From: Crotophaga sulcirostris
Lineage: Eukaryota; Chordata; Aves; Cuculiformes; Crotophagidae
NCBI GenBank assembly: GCA_013397455.1
Contig: VYZB01000743.1
Location: 184,873 to 248,872, forward strand
DNA: 64,000 bases
Direction of reading: 5' to 3'
The notes beneath the pieces are model-generated. The model was not told where the DNA came from. It did no database searches and saw nothing but the letters and a program-made list of their open reading frames with translations. The position numbers and the translations under genes were made by a program. This document shows positions 42,051 to 62,689 of this stretch, piece after piece (positions within the stretch are counted from its first letter, which is position 1; each line of letters begins with the position of its first letter).

Positions 42051-45000
42051 CTCCAAACCCGGCTGTTCCCGGGCAGGGGCCATTCCCAGTCGGGCTCCGG
42101 CTCTGTCAGCACCTCCTGGCTCGTCCCTGGAAAAGCCTTTGGCTCTGGGGTGGTAGGAGGATACTGGCAGTCTCAAAGATTTATTGTAGTTCTTTTTTCT
42201 TTTAAGGGATTTCTAAAAAAATAGCATCCTTCTGTGAGGACAGGGTATTAAATTGTTTCTGATAAGTTGCAAGTTTTAGTTGGTTATACCTGACTGCAAA
42301 GCTACTTGATGTTTGTGACATCTTTTGCTGCAGGTTCTGTGTCTGTGCAGCTGTTGTAGAGGCCAAATCTGTCCATCACGTTAATGTTTATGCTTGTATG
42401 GAAATGAGCCTGCTAGTGGCCTGTCTACCATAGGACCTTATTGATCATATTCAACGAGGAACACAGGTCTCCCACTTAATAAAATTTCTGTGAATTCTGG
42501 GAGAATGATCATTATGGTATCCAGATGGGTGAAAGGGGTCCTGGTTTATGGTTTGTTCCCAGTACAAGAGTTTTACTCAGCTGCTAAGTGTTCTGTTTGG
42601 CAACAGCTGGCTCATCATCGTTGCCATTATAGCAGTAATAGGAGGCGCTGTGTTTCTTCTGCAGCTAACAGAGCAGTGTTTTCATTGTGAGATAAATATG
42701 TACACATGCATTTTTGTTTTAGTCACCTTTACTGATGTTCTCAAGGAAATTAACACGTGAAGGGTCTCTGTAACAGGTTTAGGTTTCCTGGCTATTGAAT
42801 TCTGTGCTCTGTGGTCCTGACTATACCAATAGATCTCCATAGCAAATGGTGTATTTGTTTGGTTTTTTCCTTGTATAGGAGCTAGTGTATAAACATTCGC
42901 TTTAACTGTTACATCTGCTGAAGTCTGACGATATGTTGTCATTTTGTGATTGGGTAGAGATGACTGTTACTTGTACTTAAAAAGCTTAAACTAAAATCTC
43001 TTTTGCAGAATTCTATACCTAATGAAGTTTTTACCTTCTTTCTAGTAGGTCATATATAATAAGTTTCCCAGAAACTTTGGAAATCGAGCTTGTGTGTTGC
43101 CTGGGATTTGTGTCTCCTATCTCCCTAAGTCATATGGACCTACATCTCCTCTGGATCTTTTCTCTTCTTTGGGCGTATTTGTGACAGGGCTGTCTGGTGG
43201 GGAGGATAAAGCAAAAGAACTAAGAATGTGGCCATAACTAAAAGGAATTACAGTTAATACAGATCATTTAGATAGAAGGTGGTGGAAGAAAAAGTGGTTT
43301 ATGGCTAGTCTGTAAAAGAGTGTATAGAGATGAAATTTCTATTTTTGTTTTTTGTTAACTACTAGTGTGGCTTTAAAATTGTATCTCTCTGCTTTCTGAA
43401 AATTCTTTGATGGAGAGACTTAAACCTAAAATATCGTTTACTCTACTTACGACTCCAGGCCTAATAAGAACAACAGTACAACAGTAACTGCAGAACACCT
43501 CAGTATGGAGAGGTTGTCCTTCTGAAAAGAACTACTGTAGCCTTCACAGGTATCATGAATTATGAGATTGTGGTAAATGGAGGCCCGAGGGATATTGCTA
43601 AGTGCTGACTTTCTTCAGTGAGATTATTCTTACTGCTCCAGTGTAGAGCTGAGCTATGTTTACTGTCGAACCCAAAGTACCCAGTCTGTTTACTGTATGT
43701 TGAATATGCTTCATTTTCAAGGATTCACCATTTTTCCTATCTTGTTTTTTGTTTGAACGGCGAAGTTTTGGGTACGTGTGTGTAAGCACTGCTGAATATC
43801 TTGAAACACTGTATTTGCTATAGTTTCAGATTAACTGGATGATGCTTATACCCCTGGAAGTGAGCTGTGCTTGAGGGTTGCTTTCCAGGATAGGTATTTG
43901 GCTCAGTTGCAGTGCCAGTTGTGATGCTTTGGGGGACAGTCTACATCTCATTTGTTTAAAAGTGTGCAGATGCTGGCCGACGTAAAGGTAGGGAGGGAAA
44001 AGGAACCTTGCTTGTGATGGAGAGGGGTAATTATGGAGCATGTTTGACCCATGTAATGGATTTTGGGGATACCACAATACTGAGCTGAATTTCAGCATGC
44101 CAGATACTCCCTATTGCATGTTACGTGTCAAAAGCAAATAGGTTTGCAAGGGAGAAGTATAAGGAGCAAGAGAGAAGGACAATAGAAAGCCTACTTGCTG
44201 TACTGCAAGGGCAACTCCAGCTGCACCTGGAGATGGGGCCTGGCAGAAGCAGGCTTAAAGTGCACAAATACTTTGTCAGTTTGTGCACTGCATTGTGGTC
44301 CTGTCTTCCTTTTCAAGTAAGCAATACATGACCCATATTGTCTTGTCAGTTAGTTGCTAACAGTTTTTATGAATCTGAACAGAGACTATTGATTTTCGGG
44401 ACTTTCTTGCCTGTTAACAAGAGTAAGGTGGAACTTAAATTTCCCTAAAGCCAACTGTGACTTCCTAGAATAAGAGTCTTGAATCAGTGCGGAATACCAA
44501 CTGAAATAGAGTGGTCACAGATCTCGTACACTCTGTGTATAATATCAGTATGTGTTGAGAGTAGCCCAATTGATCTGCCTTTGATGGAGTAGAAGGCAGG
44601 GGTATATTTATTAGGAGGAGGAGGGGAAAGGGGATTACTTCTTAGTTAGATATGTATTGCTCGTGCTGTACCCAGGGGAACTTGTGCTGCCTCTGGGGCT
44701 CAGCTGTGTTCCCAGTATGGGAGTGTAGCAGCTGCAGAGGAGCCTATAGCTCCTCTTAGCAATGCAGTTCTCTTCCCTGGAAGAGCTTTTGTGGTCTCTT
44801 GTGGGAAGAGAGGGAATGACCTAAGCAGAATGTAGACAATAATTTTGGTACTGCTTTAGAGATGTCTTTAGAGGATTTATTTTGAAAATTGAATCAATTC
44901 TCAAAACTGTATGTTATTGTCTTAGTGAAATTCCTAGTTTTTGTTTCAGTTCTATTTTCTTCTCTAAGATTACTTGCCTCGTGAGTGCCAATCCTGTGTA

Positions 45001-45054
45001 GCTTAATCCAGGATGAGTATGTATTCTCTCAATTGTTTTCCTATCTACCTTTCT

Positions 45055-45205
45055 CTTCAGCGCTCCAGATATTCTCTGGAGATATTCAAAATCCACCTGG
45101 ACACGTCCCTGTGCAACCTGCTGTAGGTGAACCTGCTTTAGCAGCGTGTTTGGACTAGATGAACTCCAGAGGTCCCAACCCCAACCATTCTGTGATTCTG
45201 TGAGG
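45055..45205 (+). mobile_element. CR1 LINE 3' terminal fragment
   Basis: The sequence runs 'ctctggagatattcaaaatc', 'cacctggacacgtccctgtg', 'aggtgaacctgctttagcag', 'ttggactagatgaac' and ends 'ccattctgtgattctgtg'. This is the standard CR1 3' end with its short tandem tail. It is sense to EIPR1. Confidence 0.9.
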
Positions 45206-48200
45206 GTGGCATTTCAGTTGGGAGGACTTTGTGGGACATCAATCTAACACAGTTAAGTTTAAAGTTTTGCTGTGGTAAAACTTGCTTAATTCATCCCCCA
45301 AAGATTTTCATGATGGATGAAGCGAATCAAGCAGAAACTAAGTCTTTAAGGACCCCTCCGGCAATTAGCATGATCTTGATAATATTAGGTATGATACAGA
45401 GTAATGACAGTATGAAGATACTGTTAGGTGAACTTGTAGGAGCTATTAGAAGATGATTGTTACCATTAATGGTTCATGATAAAAATGAACAGTGACGATG
45501 TGAAAGCAGGATTTCTAAGTATGACTGTGCTATGCAAGGCTTTGTGTGAGGGTTGCTTCAGTTGCTGTGAGGGTTTACAGAATATGTCAGCCCTTGAAAC
45601 AGGGTCAGTGCACTAAATACACCAGTGGTGGAAATTCTTGTGCTGTGAAAGACTTGGAGAAAGCAGCTGTCTGAGAGCACTAAAGGTCACTTGAGCATGT
45701 GTGCTGCCAGCCTTTTCACTGGTAGAGTGACTGCAGTTTATTACAGGCAATGATAGAGGGTCTCCTACTGTGGTGGGAGGAACAAGGCTGTCCTACCTAA
45801 GTAAAGATCAAAGTGTACCTACTTCAAAATGGAAATTATGCCAGAAGACAAAAATATTCATGACATTATCAGTCTGGGGCTTTTCTGTGTGGGTGGAGAA
45901 CTTGTATTTTGCCTGCAGAATGAGACATCAGCAAAGCCAGCCCTTATCTCCTTTCCTGCCTGTCCCCTCCCAGTGCAGTTTACTATTGCTGGTTTTGCGT
46001 ATAAGCTGATGGTCAAATAAGTTCAAATTTATATTTGGGGACTGCAGACCACATACTATGTCCTTTATGTTTTGTATTGCAGATTCACTCCTTTTTAGTT
46101 CAGATGGAATGTATGATTTTTCAAATGTTACATGAGTTGAAGAAATTACTTTGTATTAAAGCTAATAATTAATTTCAATTTTTGTTTTCTTTTCTAGTAA
46201 AACTTCCTTTGTTCAGCTTTTAGTGACTCACTAACACCTCTACCTTTCTTCTTGATTTCTTTTTCTCCAAGACGATGGTGGTCTTCACTGTGGGATGAGT
46301 TTTACTTCCTTTCTGCTGTGGTGAAAAAAGAGAATTTGAGTTTTTATTGTACTATAGCAAGCCACTATGCTCTTTTACAAAAAAGAGTCTCTTGAATATC
46401 GCATGTGGAACCTAATATTTCTCATTAGTGCAAAATCTAAGTATTTGAGTACATAAAACATGCCTTGCACAATAGTCCTAAGACGTTTTTTCCTCTTTTT
46501 ACCTCAGCCTTGATTTTTCTCCACATTGATTTGTAATCTTGAAAGGTTCGGTGTGGGTAAGAGCATCTTGCTGTATGATGTACACAGTACTAGTCAGAAA
46601 TGCATTTGGAACACAGTGATGCTATTTTCTGCATCTCTGCAACAAAGCTTAGCATCTGTTGTCAGCCAGAGAGATCATGGGTTTTTTTCCCCTGAAATGC
46701 AGGATGAATTAGTAATTGCTGTGTTCCTTTGGTTTTCTGTTTTGTGATTGTGTACAACCTCTAATTTAGTGGAATAAATGAGAATCGGGGAAGCTGTGGA
46801 TTACGATGTGGAATAAATACAGACTTTGAATTCCTCCAAGGAGGGTTGAATGGTTCCTTTGCAGACTTGTGTGGCATTGAGCAGCCTTTGCTGTTTGTTT
46901 TCTAAAAGCATGATTTATTTTGTCAGCCAAGTGGCATTTTGACTGCATGTTTATAAACTTCTTTCTGGATGTAAAATATTTGGTTAGAGCATCAATCAAA
47001 ATAGTTGCCTCTTTCACCTCTGTTTTATTAAACTACCTGCTTTAAACCATGTAAACTTCCTCAGAGGTGTTGGTGAATATGGAATGTGGACATGTAACCA
47101 AAAGACTTGATGTGGTTCATGATGTTTTAATCTTTGCTTGCTAGTAATTTTTTCCTAGTCTTGGGCCTTCCTTAAAAAATGGTCTAATTACATAGGTGGT
47201 TGTGTTGTCCATTGTTGTTTATTTTTCATCTAGTAGCTGCAGGATGCTTTTGTGAAAAAAACTGTTTGCAACCTGCTTGGACAGGTTACAGTACAAGATG
47301 ACAAACTTGAGGTGCTCTTGATCTTGACAGCACTCCAAATTCATTTAATGTTATTCATCACAAGGGTTACTCAGTTTCTTCATCTGTTGAGGTAACTTCT
47401 GCTTCTCTGAAAGTACCTCAGAGTAGACAATTTGATATATCTTTAGGAGACAACTGAAAGTCAATTGTAATGGAATTTTTATTATGAATCGGATCTTCCT
47501 GATTTATGAACACTTGATGATGAGTTTGAACTGTGTATTGTACGGATATTGTAGTCTTTTATGACAAAGAACAAACAATACTGTTTCTTGTTGTGAATTG
47601 TGTTTAAGTATTTTTCTGAGGTCTTTGATTTTTTTTTTCTACAAAATGGGAAATAATTTAAAAATACTTAAAAGAAGGGGTAGACAAGTTGATGACATAA
47701 ATGCTACCAGGTATTGACATAATTCTATTTTTGACAGTTTGTGTTTAACCTGATGTGTTTTTGAAAGCAATGTGATAGACTTACTGGTAAAGCGCTTTTT
47801 TAAAAAAAAAAAAACAACAAAAAACAAACCAACAAAAAACCAAACTCACTCTGGAGGTTTCTTCTGCTTGACTTACAGAAACAAAAGAAGCTTGCTTTAT
47901 TTAAAGAGATACAGAGCTGTTGTTTTATTTCTATTGTTTTCTTCAAAATAATTGAAAGCAGATCTGAAATGAAAAGGAGCTCTTGCCAAAGATCTGGAAA
48001 TGTAAAGTGTTTTCAAGACAAAAGAAAACCTTTTCTACCATCTTTTTGGTGAACTTTTATTTGTTTCTGTCAATCAAACTGTTTGGGCTTGTTGTAGGCT
48101 AGTGCTACATAAATAGGAGAGTAGAAACAAGTAGTGGATGCTCCTCACAGTTTACTTACTGTGCTGAAAAATGCCTCTGAGTGTTAGCTAGTTTTTAGTA

Positions 48201-48853
48201 AATGGAAGGTAAATTAACAGTCTCTACTAATGGCTGGTGCAAACTAGCAATTGTGGGTTTAGTTCATGCTGTACTTTATCTCGCAATGTTGCAAGTTCAA
48301 GAGTGTCTAGCAAACTCATTAACAATAAGACAGATAAGTTAGATTATGACAAAATTTTAGTATGTAAACAACAAATTATTTCTCATGTCGTTCAGACAAT
48401 TCTTACCTCTAATGACCTGGAGTGGAAAAGAGAGTGTTTTTTAACTTTGTTCTAAACTTTTTGACTAAGGGTGAGAAAAAGAATTTGGTTTTATGCAGGC
48501 ATCCTCAGTCTGAATGGTTTGAAGACTTGTATGAGAACAGCCTTTTTCTTCGATGTTGTAGCTAACATATTGAAGAATTGTCCACTGTTCTGCGGAGTTT
48601 TTTCAGTCAATAAAGGAGAACTAGTTTGGAAGAACTACTACAGTATTGAATATTATCACTGCTATAGTAAGACCAGATAATGTATTTAGCAACTGTTTGT
48701 TCCATGCATCTCCCAAATGTGAGAAACGGCATGAAAAATCTAATAATTAAAATAGACATAAAGAGCAGGGAAGTTCACAGATTGTAAGGGTGTAATGCTT
48801 AAAATTGATATGTAAGCTTCAAGACTCTTGCTGAAGTTAATGGATTGTATTAA

Positions 48854-54401
<5,548 letters not shown>

Positions 54402-54534
54402 ATTCACATCATAGATTTTGATGATGAAAATAACATTATAAACAAAAATGTTCTCCTTCATCAAGTGGGTGAAATTTGGCACATTAGTACAAGTCCTGCA
54501 GATAAAGGTGTACTAGCAACCTGCTACAATAAAA
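54402..54534 (+). CDS. EIPR1: EIPR1 third coding exon (residues 43-87)
   Basis: This 133-base exon (phase 0 in, phase 1 out) encodes [44 protein letters not shown] and the first base of the next codon. The acceptor is TTGTGTTTGCAG|ATTCAC and the donor is AAAA|GTAAGT. It corresponds to the first WD-like blade, with the GEIWHIS..P motif. The next exon, expected to begin with the TSDSKVLTC segment, was not found before 64,000, so the gene continues to the right. Confidence 0.97.
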
Positions 54535-57500
54535 GTAAGTTTCTGATTATGTTGAACTTAAGTGTTTGGATGTCTCTGTGCAAAGGTGGAATGTATAGCT
54601 CTTTTTAAGCACTTTAAATTGTAGTTATCAATACAGGCATTTTTGGAAAAATATGCCTTTCCTTTATGTATGTCTCTTCACTCATATCCTTAGGTCATCT
54701 TGGTTAGAAGTCTACTTTTGCATTCATGTCAAGGAAAGCAGTAAAATAAAAGGATTGCTTGCCTGGATGATATAAAGCATGGCAAACAAAATATATTCCT
54801 GTTATTTTAGGCTTCATTCTTTATATTGTTTTATATGTTTGCTTTTGAAAGTGGAAGTGGATGTCCATCAAAACAGCATCATGCCAACATCAACCTCTGT
54901 ACAATTGTAGTTGAAGTTTGTGTATATAATATTGTCATATGTTTAATGCAGATATACCCACAGAGAACTATAAATTCTTATCTAAATATATCATCAAAAA
55001 ACAATAAGAATGCTCCTTGTGTAAGCTAACACTAGGTGCACAGTGAGGCAGGTATGAAGTTTTTCTTTCATGAGCCTTGAAAAATCCACTTGAATCACTT
55101 GGGAGTACTTCTCTATGACAAGCAAAAAATGTGTTGTCAATTGGAATAAGTATTATTCCTTCTAGTAAATTAGTCCCTTCTGTCATGGAAATACAGTCCA
55201 AGAATGTAACAATATGCTAGTGAGTTTCAGGCATATACTTCTGTGGACAGCTGCAGAGATGTGAATTCATGTTGCACAATCTCCTGTCTATGTTAGACAG
55301 GAGACTGAAGGATTGCTTGGTTCTCCGTGTTGTTTTGGAGTGAAATAAAAGTGCTAAAACTAACTTTTTACAAGAATCTTATGAATCTTTTGACGACAAT
55401 TATAGAAGATGATTAGAGTAATAGGGAGGTTTTCCTATTTCCTGAACTGAAAATGATTGTGGGCATTTTCACTAAGGGAGCACTGAAATAGTATTGGACT
55501 TATTTGTTACCTTTTACTCTCTCATTGACTTATTGGGCATAACTTCCTTACCTTGCCAGTGATCCATGGAGAAAATGAAAAAGCAGTAATTGGACCTGGA
55601 ATTCTAAAGTTGTCGTAATTTTCTGGCTAGTTTCAGAGGCTAATTTCAAAAAGTTGTCTGAAGTCCTCTTCAAAGAAAACCAAAATGAGCTTCCAAGTTT
55701 CGTTCTCTAGCCTTTCGAAGTTGATGACATTGTTTTTCCCTTGAAGAATATTGTGTGGCATGGAATAGTGTGAACCACTTCAAGTTCTCATATCATCTTG
55801 CGGTTCATTTAAGTAGAGAAAGAGTTACATAAATTTTAAGTTCAGCATTTCATGTATGTAATGTACCATTTGATGTTAAATAGTCTTAGTGTATTTATTT
55901 TGTATATATTTTTCAGCTCAAATATTGTTCTAAAAAGTATGTGAAAACTAATTTTATCCACTCTTCTCAAGAAGTCTTATATTTATGTTGAATATTATTT
56001 ATAGCATGTGGTATCAATTCCTTATAGCAAAATGCATATTAATTGAAAATCCTCTTTGGGAGAGAGCTTACTGAAACTGCTACAATTGAGATTCTATCCA
56101 AACACTGAATCTCTTTGAGAATTCTTACTTCCATTATTGGAGCTGTTAATTCCTATGCGTGTTTTCTGTGCTACCTTCTTTGTGTTCTATTTATTTTACT
56201 TTATGTAGTTTCTGAAAATTAAGCTGTGTTGTTTGAACTTGGTACACTTTCATTTAGAATCTTCAGCCGTAAACTTTCTGTAGAAAACAAGATCTTATTC
56301 TTAAATGATTATTGATGTCTCTAAATAGCAATGTATAGAATAGAAAGCACACAGCCTGGGGTTCTAATAATAAGAAATACTGAGTTCAGCAGACAACTTA
56401 TTTCAACTAGTAATGCAACAGAATTAAGCAATTGAAGCCTTCAAAATGCTTTTATGTATTGTATTTGTTTTCTTATTTTAAAGACATGACTATCTTCCTC
56501 ATTGAAGTACCAGTCAAATGAGATAATGCTGTAAGGAGCAGTCAGATATTGTGACCATCTCTTGTGTCAGAGCCCAGTACTTCTGGTAAACCTTGCCAGT
56601 CGTTGAAACTAAGAGATTGAAGAAATATGGTGCGTGTCTGTTATTAGTAGCTCTTTATCGAAGTTTCTTAAATAAGTGGTGAAGTGTTGCATTGAAGAAA
56701 AGTGGAATCATGTACGTTTTTGTACTTCATTGAAGTAAGTTAGTGGAATAGGGTCAAGCACTTCTGAAAAAACTTTGAAATTTCCTGTTTTGTATTGGGA
56801 GAGATGTTGAGTTTTCTTTTAATTTCTGATGCTTAGTGTTGTTAGCATAACTTAGCAGAGGTAGTTAGCATAATCAAGGTATGAATCTCTTATTTAAACA
56901 GTAGTCTGGATGTAGCCAAGGCATGATATAAGGTTAAATGTTTTTTGATAAAATATTATAACTGATTTAGTTACAGGTAATGTTTTGTTAGATTGATATT
57001 GCATTTCTATTTTAATAAGAGTTTTCAAACAAACTTTTATTGCTGTAATGATGGTTTATGCTGGAAATAGTAACCTGTAGAGTAAAATAAATAGTCTCAG
57101 GATATTAGACAAATATTCTAAGGTTACATCTCTTCCGTTAACTTGAAAAGGCCTGTGGCATTGACCTAGGGACTGACTTCCAGTAGTGTGTATTGTTGAA
57201 CTTCTAGGATGCTCTTTCAGCAGTTTTGGAGTGAGCCACCCAGCACCTTCAGGCCATTAAACCCAGAAGTACTCCAAGACCAACATGAGTAATTGAATTG
57301 TAGCCACCTCCTTTCAATTAACGATGTATAAAAAAATTGATTTTAAACTGTGCTAGATGGCATCAGGGCTGGGAACTGTACCTGCCAAAAAATCAAGTGT
57401 CTGTCATGGTTCTTCAGTGCAGATTATTATAAAATACGTTCTGCAAAGCAATCAGTGTATTGCAGGAAAACATGCAAGTACTTCAGAAGTCAGACAGAAG

Positions 57501-59094
57501 ACATGATAAATAAATATACGAAATAAATTAAGGTATGAGGATATGCTCAAGAATTTCTGTTCTTCTGATCTCAGTGGTGTGCAGCTTATTCCAGAAAACT
57601 GAGAGAAATAATTTGAGGCAATTTGGTCCTTCTAGAGAAGATGTTTTGGAACAGAGTTATCCTTTTGTATAGCATTTATACAATGTCTGGTGCTATGGGG
57701 TGGTTGTGTTGTGATGAGGATTGCAAGGTATTGTGCAGATATGTCTTAAAGAATACTGATGAATTAAAAAGCTTCACACTTCTCAATTTGAAGTGAATAT
57801 TTAATTACTGGGTGTTAGGTGCACACATTCATTGAGGCAGAATGTATCTAATGATGATAATTGTCTAATTTATACTAGCTCATGCCTTTGAAGAGGGTAC
57901 TTTTTTTTTCTAGCTGCTTTCAAATACTAAAGTCTGAATTAGATCATGGGCCAGAGCTCTTAGCCAGCATGGTAATTTCTGAGTTTATGGAAGGGTTCAA
58001 CAGGTTTAACAAATGTTCATACCTTGACTAATTAGAAGAGAATAATTCAAACTCTTAAATAATGTCAATAAACTATATAGAATATACTAAAAAATGTTTT
58101 AGGAATTGATTGTGATTCTTTCAGCCAGACTTTTCATCATTGAATGGTCTTCAGCAGAACTTCGAGAGACATTATTCCAATTTTAAAAAAATAAAAGAAA
58201 CCCCACAAACAGAAAAAACCACAAGAACCAACCAAACAGTAAAACAGCTGACATAATTTGGTTTTGATGGCATTGAGACCATAGGGAGTCCTGAGCAAAT
58301 ATGCTGTTATGTTCTGTCTGTTGCTTCCTTCATCCTTGAAATGTGTGAATTCAGTTTCATCAATGAAATAACAGCTGTTCTGAAGGAAGACAGTTTTTTT
58401 AGAGAGGGCTGGTCAATGGTTATTTCCCTTAAGGGTTTTCATTAAAATCCATATGCGAGTAGAGGATGGAAAACTTGTTATGTACAGCTGGGGAACCCAG
58501 TTGTCCTGAGTGATTATCAGAATAACCTTTGCCTGTATAGAATTAAAAATTTTCTTGGGCATAACACCCGGTTCTAATTGGAAACCTGCAGGGGGGTAGT
58601 GTTGGGGGGGGAGGAAGGAATGACAGAATGGAGTCTTGTTTGTGTGAACTGTTTTTGGTATGGAGTGGATGGGTGAGATGCAACAAAGCATTTTTACCTT
58701 AATGTTGCTTTTTCTGTGACAGTTCAACTTAAATATACAAGAACTACCTTTACATTTTTTCTTCCAAGTGGAAAAGTGCCCACCTGTTGATTGGATCAAT
58801 GATTGGTTAATCTGTATTAGTACCATCTGTACTTCTACAGCAACAAGATGACATCCTACATAGAACACTCATAACATCAATTTTGAGTCTACTCGTTGGC
58901 CGAAGTCCCCACCCATATTTTTTTTTCTTTAAACTTAACTTGTACCTCTTAGTTCTACAACTGTACTATTTGTCCTGTAATAGCAATTCTTTCACCTTAC
59001 CAATGCTTTTCTGTTTCTGTAAATGTAGGTCATGTTCTTCCCCAAAGTGTTTTCCAAATGCAGTGTTGAACATCTAATAACACAATTGTTCTAT

Positions 59095-59590
59095 CATCAT
59101 TTTTTTGCCTTTCTCCAACTCTACCGTGCCCTTCTCTAGATGCAAACGCTAGAATTGCTGTCTCCATTTAAGATATGGTCATATGAAGTTTTTATGGGGC
59201 TCTGAAGGAATCCTTTTTACTTTATTCACGGTGCCCTTTGTAAGGATGCCTAATGTTTTGCTGACTTCCATTGCTACTGCTGTGCATTAAGAGAACAGTT
59301 GGTCTTGATACAGACAGCTCTTTTACGAGTTGTAATTGCCAATTCTGAGTACATCATGTCAGGATGGCTTAAATTATTTTTCTCGACATGAATTAGCTAC
59401 ATCTTGTGTACAGAGAAGCCGACCTGTTGCTTTTTTGACCATCAGGTTTTCTCTGGTCATTTCGTTCTTGCCTTTGGAATGGTGTCGAATTACCTCAAAG
59501 TCTTAACTCCTGTAAGAGTAGGAGTTGACACTGTAACATTAATAATGCTGTTTGGGGAGCTCACAGTGGAATGCTTCTTCTGGTTTTAAC
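59095..59590 (-). mobile_element. Probable ancient CR1/L3-like fragment
   Basis: Read on the plus strand, text such as 'cccttctctagatgcaaacg', 'actttattcacggtgccctt' and 'gcctaatgttttgctgactt' followed by 'ctactgctgtgcattaagag' resembles, in order, the reverse complement of old CR1-like elements of birds and reptiles. Divergence is strong and the ends are uncertain. Confidence 0.45.
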
Positions 59591-62500
59591 TTTAGCCTTT
59601 CAGATAAATCCTTGTTTTAAATCCATGAGTTAAAACTAGATTAATTCCTCTCACTAGGAACTGGAAAAATGAAATTTAAAAGCAAAATCTCAATGAAACA
59701 TAACAATATTGAGAATTTTTTTGAAGTCATGTTGTTACTACTGCAACAAAAATAGATTCTATGTGTCAAGTAAGTGACTAACCAAATCAGCACTCTTAAA
59801 GTTGGTTTAAAAACCTTTTCCAGACGATTTTGAATTTAAATACTTGAAAAATAAATTTCTGTGTTGCTATCTTCTGTGTTTGTGCCTGCCTCTGCTGCTC
59901 TTCAGAGTTCATTTTCTTATTCAATCCTTTGAAATATATATGGAAACAGATATATTTTCCCAGTTAAAATGCGTTTTTCAACTCCTACAAAAATAGGTTT
60001 TGTCCTTCCATTACATGTAGGGTCATACAAAGCCAGCAGAGGGCAAAAGAAAGTGTGAATGGAGAAGGCTTATTAGCTGCAACTTCAGACATGTAGGCAG
60101 GCGTGTGTGCAAACACACATTGTGATTTTTCTATTTTCTTTCTGCAAACAAGATAGGTGCCACTGTGCAGTAGTTATGAAAACCCAAAATAAATAGCTTG
60201 GGTTTGTAGATCCAGAACATAGACATAGAAACACAAAACTACTGTTTAGTTTTAATTAAAAGGAAAATAAAATTTGCATTTAGAATCCATTAATTTAAAA
60301 CATGAAATCTGCTGTGAGTTATGGCTGTCTGGTGCTTTGCACTGATCACACACTAAACTTGTGTGTGGAAAAAAAAAAAAACCTCCCTGCAGAGAAAATT
60401 CATCACTCAGGGTATGGGAAATAATGCTGCTGGTGATGCTTTTAACTACTTAGTATTGAAGACAGCAGATGACACTGACTTCAGTGGTTTAACTTTGCTT
60501 TACTGTGGTGAAAACCCTCCATGTAGGGAAATCACTGGTATTGCTGTGTGAAATGCTGCAGCCATTAAAATGGGGAGGAAAGTTGAATGCATTTCTTTTC
60601 AGTGTTCCCCGGTGCTCTTCTCAGTACTGGCAGAATGTGCAGAAGTTTATTGTCGTAGTTTGAGGGAAGAAATAAGTGTGCTTGGTATTTGTAGTGTTTT
60701 GTAGCTTGTACCTGTTCTAACAGCTAGAATGGTTAGAAAAATGTGTGATTTGTAGTGTTCCTTTCTAAATACTCTTCTAAAGGATTTGAAGTGAATTGAT
60801 TTGTTATCTGATCCGCATGATGGAAAATCACTACAGAAGTGGTGAATGGCTCGAGGAATTTTTCAATGTTAATTACTGTTCAAATTTGAAGGCCTTTGTG
60901 CGTAGATGTATATTCAGTTCAGGCAGGTAACAGAGCTGTTCTTTTGTAGTCTGTGCTATAACCTTATTCGTATGTAACATTGGTATAGGAGTCAAGTTTA
61001 GCAGTTTCTCAGCCAATGTGTAAGAGCAGATATATAGGGAAAAGTATAAGAACAAGGGGAGCGCATATAATATAATTAATTTGAAGCACAGGTGCTTGTT
61101 ATCTCTTGATTTAGGATTTAGTTTTTATTTGACAACCGTTATCAGGATAATTGTAATGTTGGTGCTATGAAGCAAAATAGAACTAATGTCGAAAAGAAAA
61201 GGGAGGAGAGAAAAATGACTGAAATTGAAGCATTACAGGGTGGTCATGATATTGAAAAGAGTGCTTCTGAAGTACAGGAAGTGGATAAAATGCTTCTGAA
61301 TTAGAACTGTCATTGGGAGATAATCTGTTGAATTACCAGGCTGTGCTACCCTTCATCATTAGAAGGTTTCATTCTCCTCCCCCCTTTTTTTTTGAGATTA
61401 GAACAAGAAAAATGGGTTTCCTTTGTCAATTTCAAATAGCTTTTAAACTCAAAATTTTCAAATATTCAACTGAACTAGTGTAATAAACTGAAAGAAAATG
61501 TGTTCTTTTTCCATCTACAGTCAATGTTGTTGTTGCAGTGAATAACACTTTGCAAATATGCATGAGGCCTTATAGTATGTGTTTAGGCATTCTTCTCCAG
61601 CTAGCTTCTTAAATAAGTGAAATATAGAAGCTTGTTTTTCTCTGGTTTGTGTTAGACTTTAGAGTTATTTCCAAGTCACGCAAGTGAAACCAAGTATACT
61701 GTGCAAATTCCTTCCAGTAAATGTTAAGACATTTTGCCAACTTGATATTTTTCATTCCATTTTCTGTCACCCTCTTTTTACTGTGAGAAGATAGCCTGGT
61801 TTAGTTTCCCTGTGTTCAGTCTTTCCAAGAAAGTCAGAGAGGCTGAAGAAGTTACTTGCTTGATAGACTTTTAAGAGGACGCTAAAGATTTTTTTCTTCT
61901 CCTGCTGTTTCATATCAACACCACAATTCAAATCCTAACCATGTCCTAAATATTTAGCTAATTGATACTTATTTTGATAAATTAGCAAATCTAGTGTTTA
62001 AATCATTTGATAACATCTGTAGTACGTTCCATTCTCTACAGTGCTTATGTGAGAACATGTTAAAAGGTTTTGAAGACTACTGTAATTTGAGAGATTTTCC
62101 TAATTTGTTGGTGACAGTTCACAACCTTTAATTCTCTTATGTGACTGTTTTTTAAAGGGAAACTGATTGTATTGACTACATGTGGTGTCTAACAAGCATT
62201 GACATTTCTGACCATTAGATATAAAACTTGAGAGCCATTGCAGACGTTTCTGCTACTGTAGCTACTGGAGTGACAGATTGCTACAGGAAGTGTAAGAATT
62301 CGAGATTCATCTTTGGGTGTCTTTTCTGGCATTGTGAAAAGTATTTTGCAGCTCAGCCTCGTATTGTGATGTCCATTGTGCCTGCATGTCCTGTCTAGTA
62401 GACTAGCAGCACTTATCTGCTGTTTAAGAATCATAGGCTTGTAAGAGATGGTGAACTAGAAATTAGCCTCCTATCTGAAGCAGAATCAGCAGTGATATCA

Positions 62501-62689
62501 GGCTGGGTTTTTCAGGCCCTTACATGTGGGTTTTTTTGTATGCATGAGCAGAATTTCCCTTTATTTTTATTTGTCCCTATTGTCTCTTATCCTGTCAGCG
62601 AGTGCTATTGTGGGAATTTGATTCGGTCTTTTTTACTTCCCAACATCATTATTTATTCACATTAATAAGACTTAACCTCTGCCTTCTCT

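Larger units (their letters stand above)
40330..42110. promoter_or_regulatory. CpG-island bidirectional promoter of TRAPPC12 and EIPR1
   Basis: An abrupt change occurs here from AT-rich intron to very GC-rich, CpG-rich sequence between the divergent 5' ends of the two genes. The EIPR1 ATG lies at 41505. A plausible untranslated TRAPPC12 first exon ends at 41376. The core between them carries an NRF1 site and an ETS site and shows no obvious TATA box, which is typical of housekeeping bidirectional promoters. The true extent is uncertain because 41620-41993 is unsequenced and several G7 tracts overwrite bases here. Confidence 0.8.

Noticed and set aside
58591..58611. G6 and G8 runs as further comb teeth
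   Set aside because: They are right of the gap and only about 15 bases apart, with no partners at 59-base spacing. They are taken as natural.
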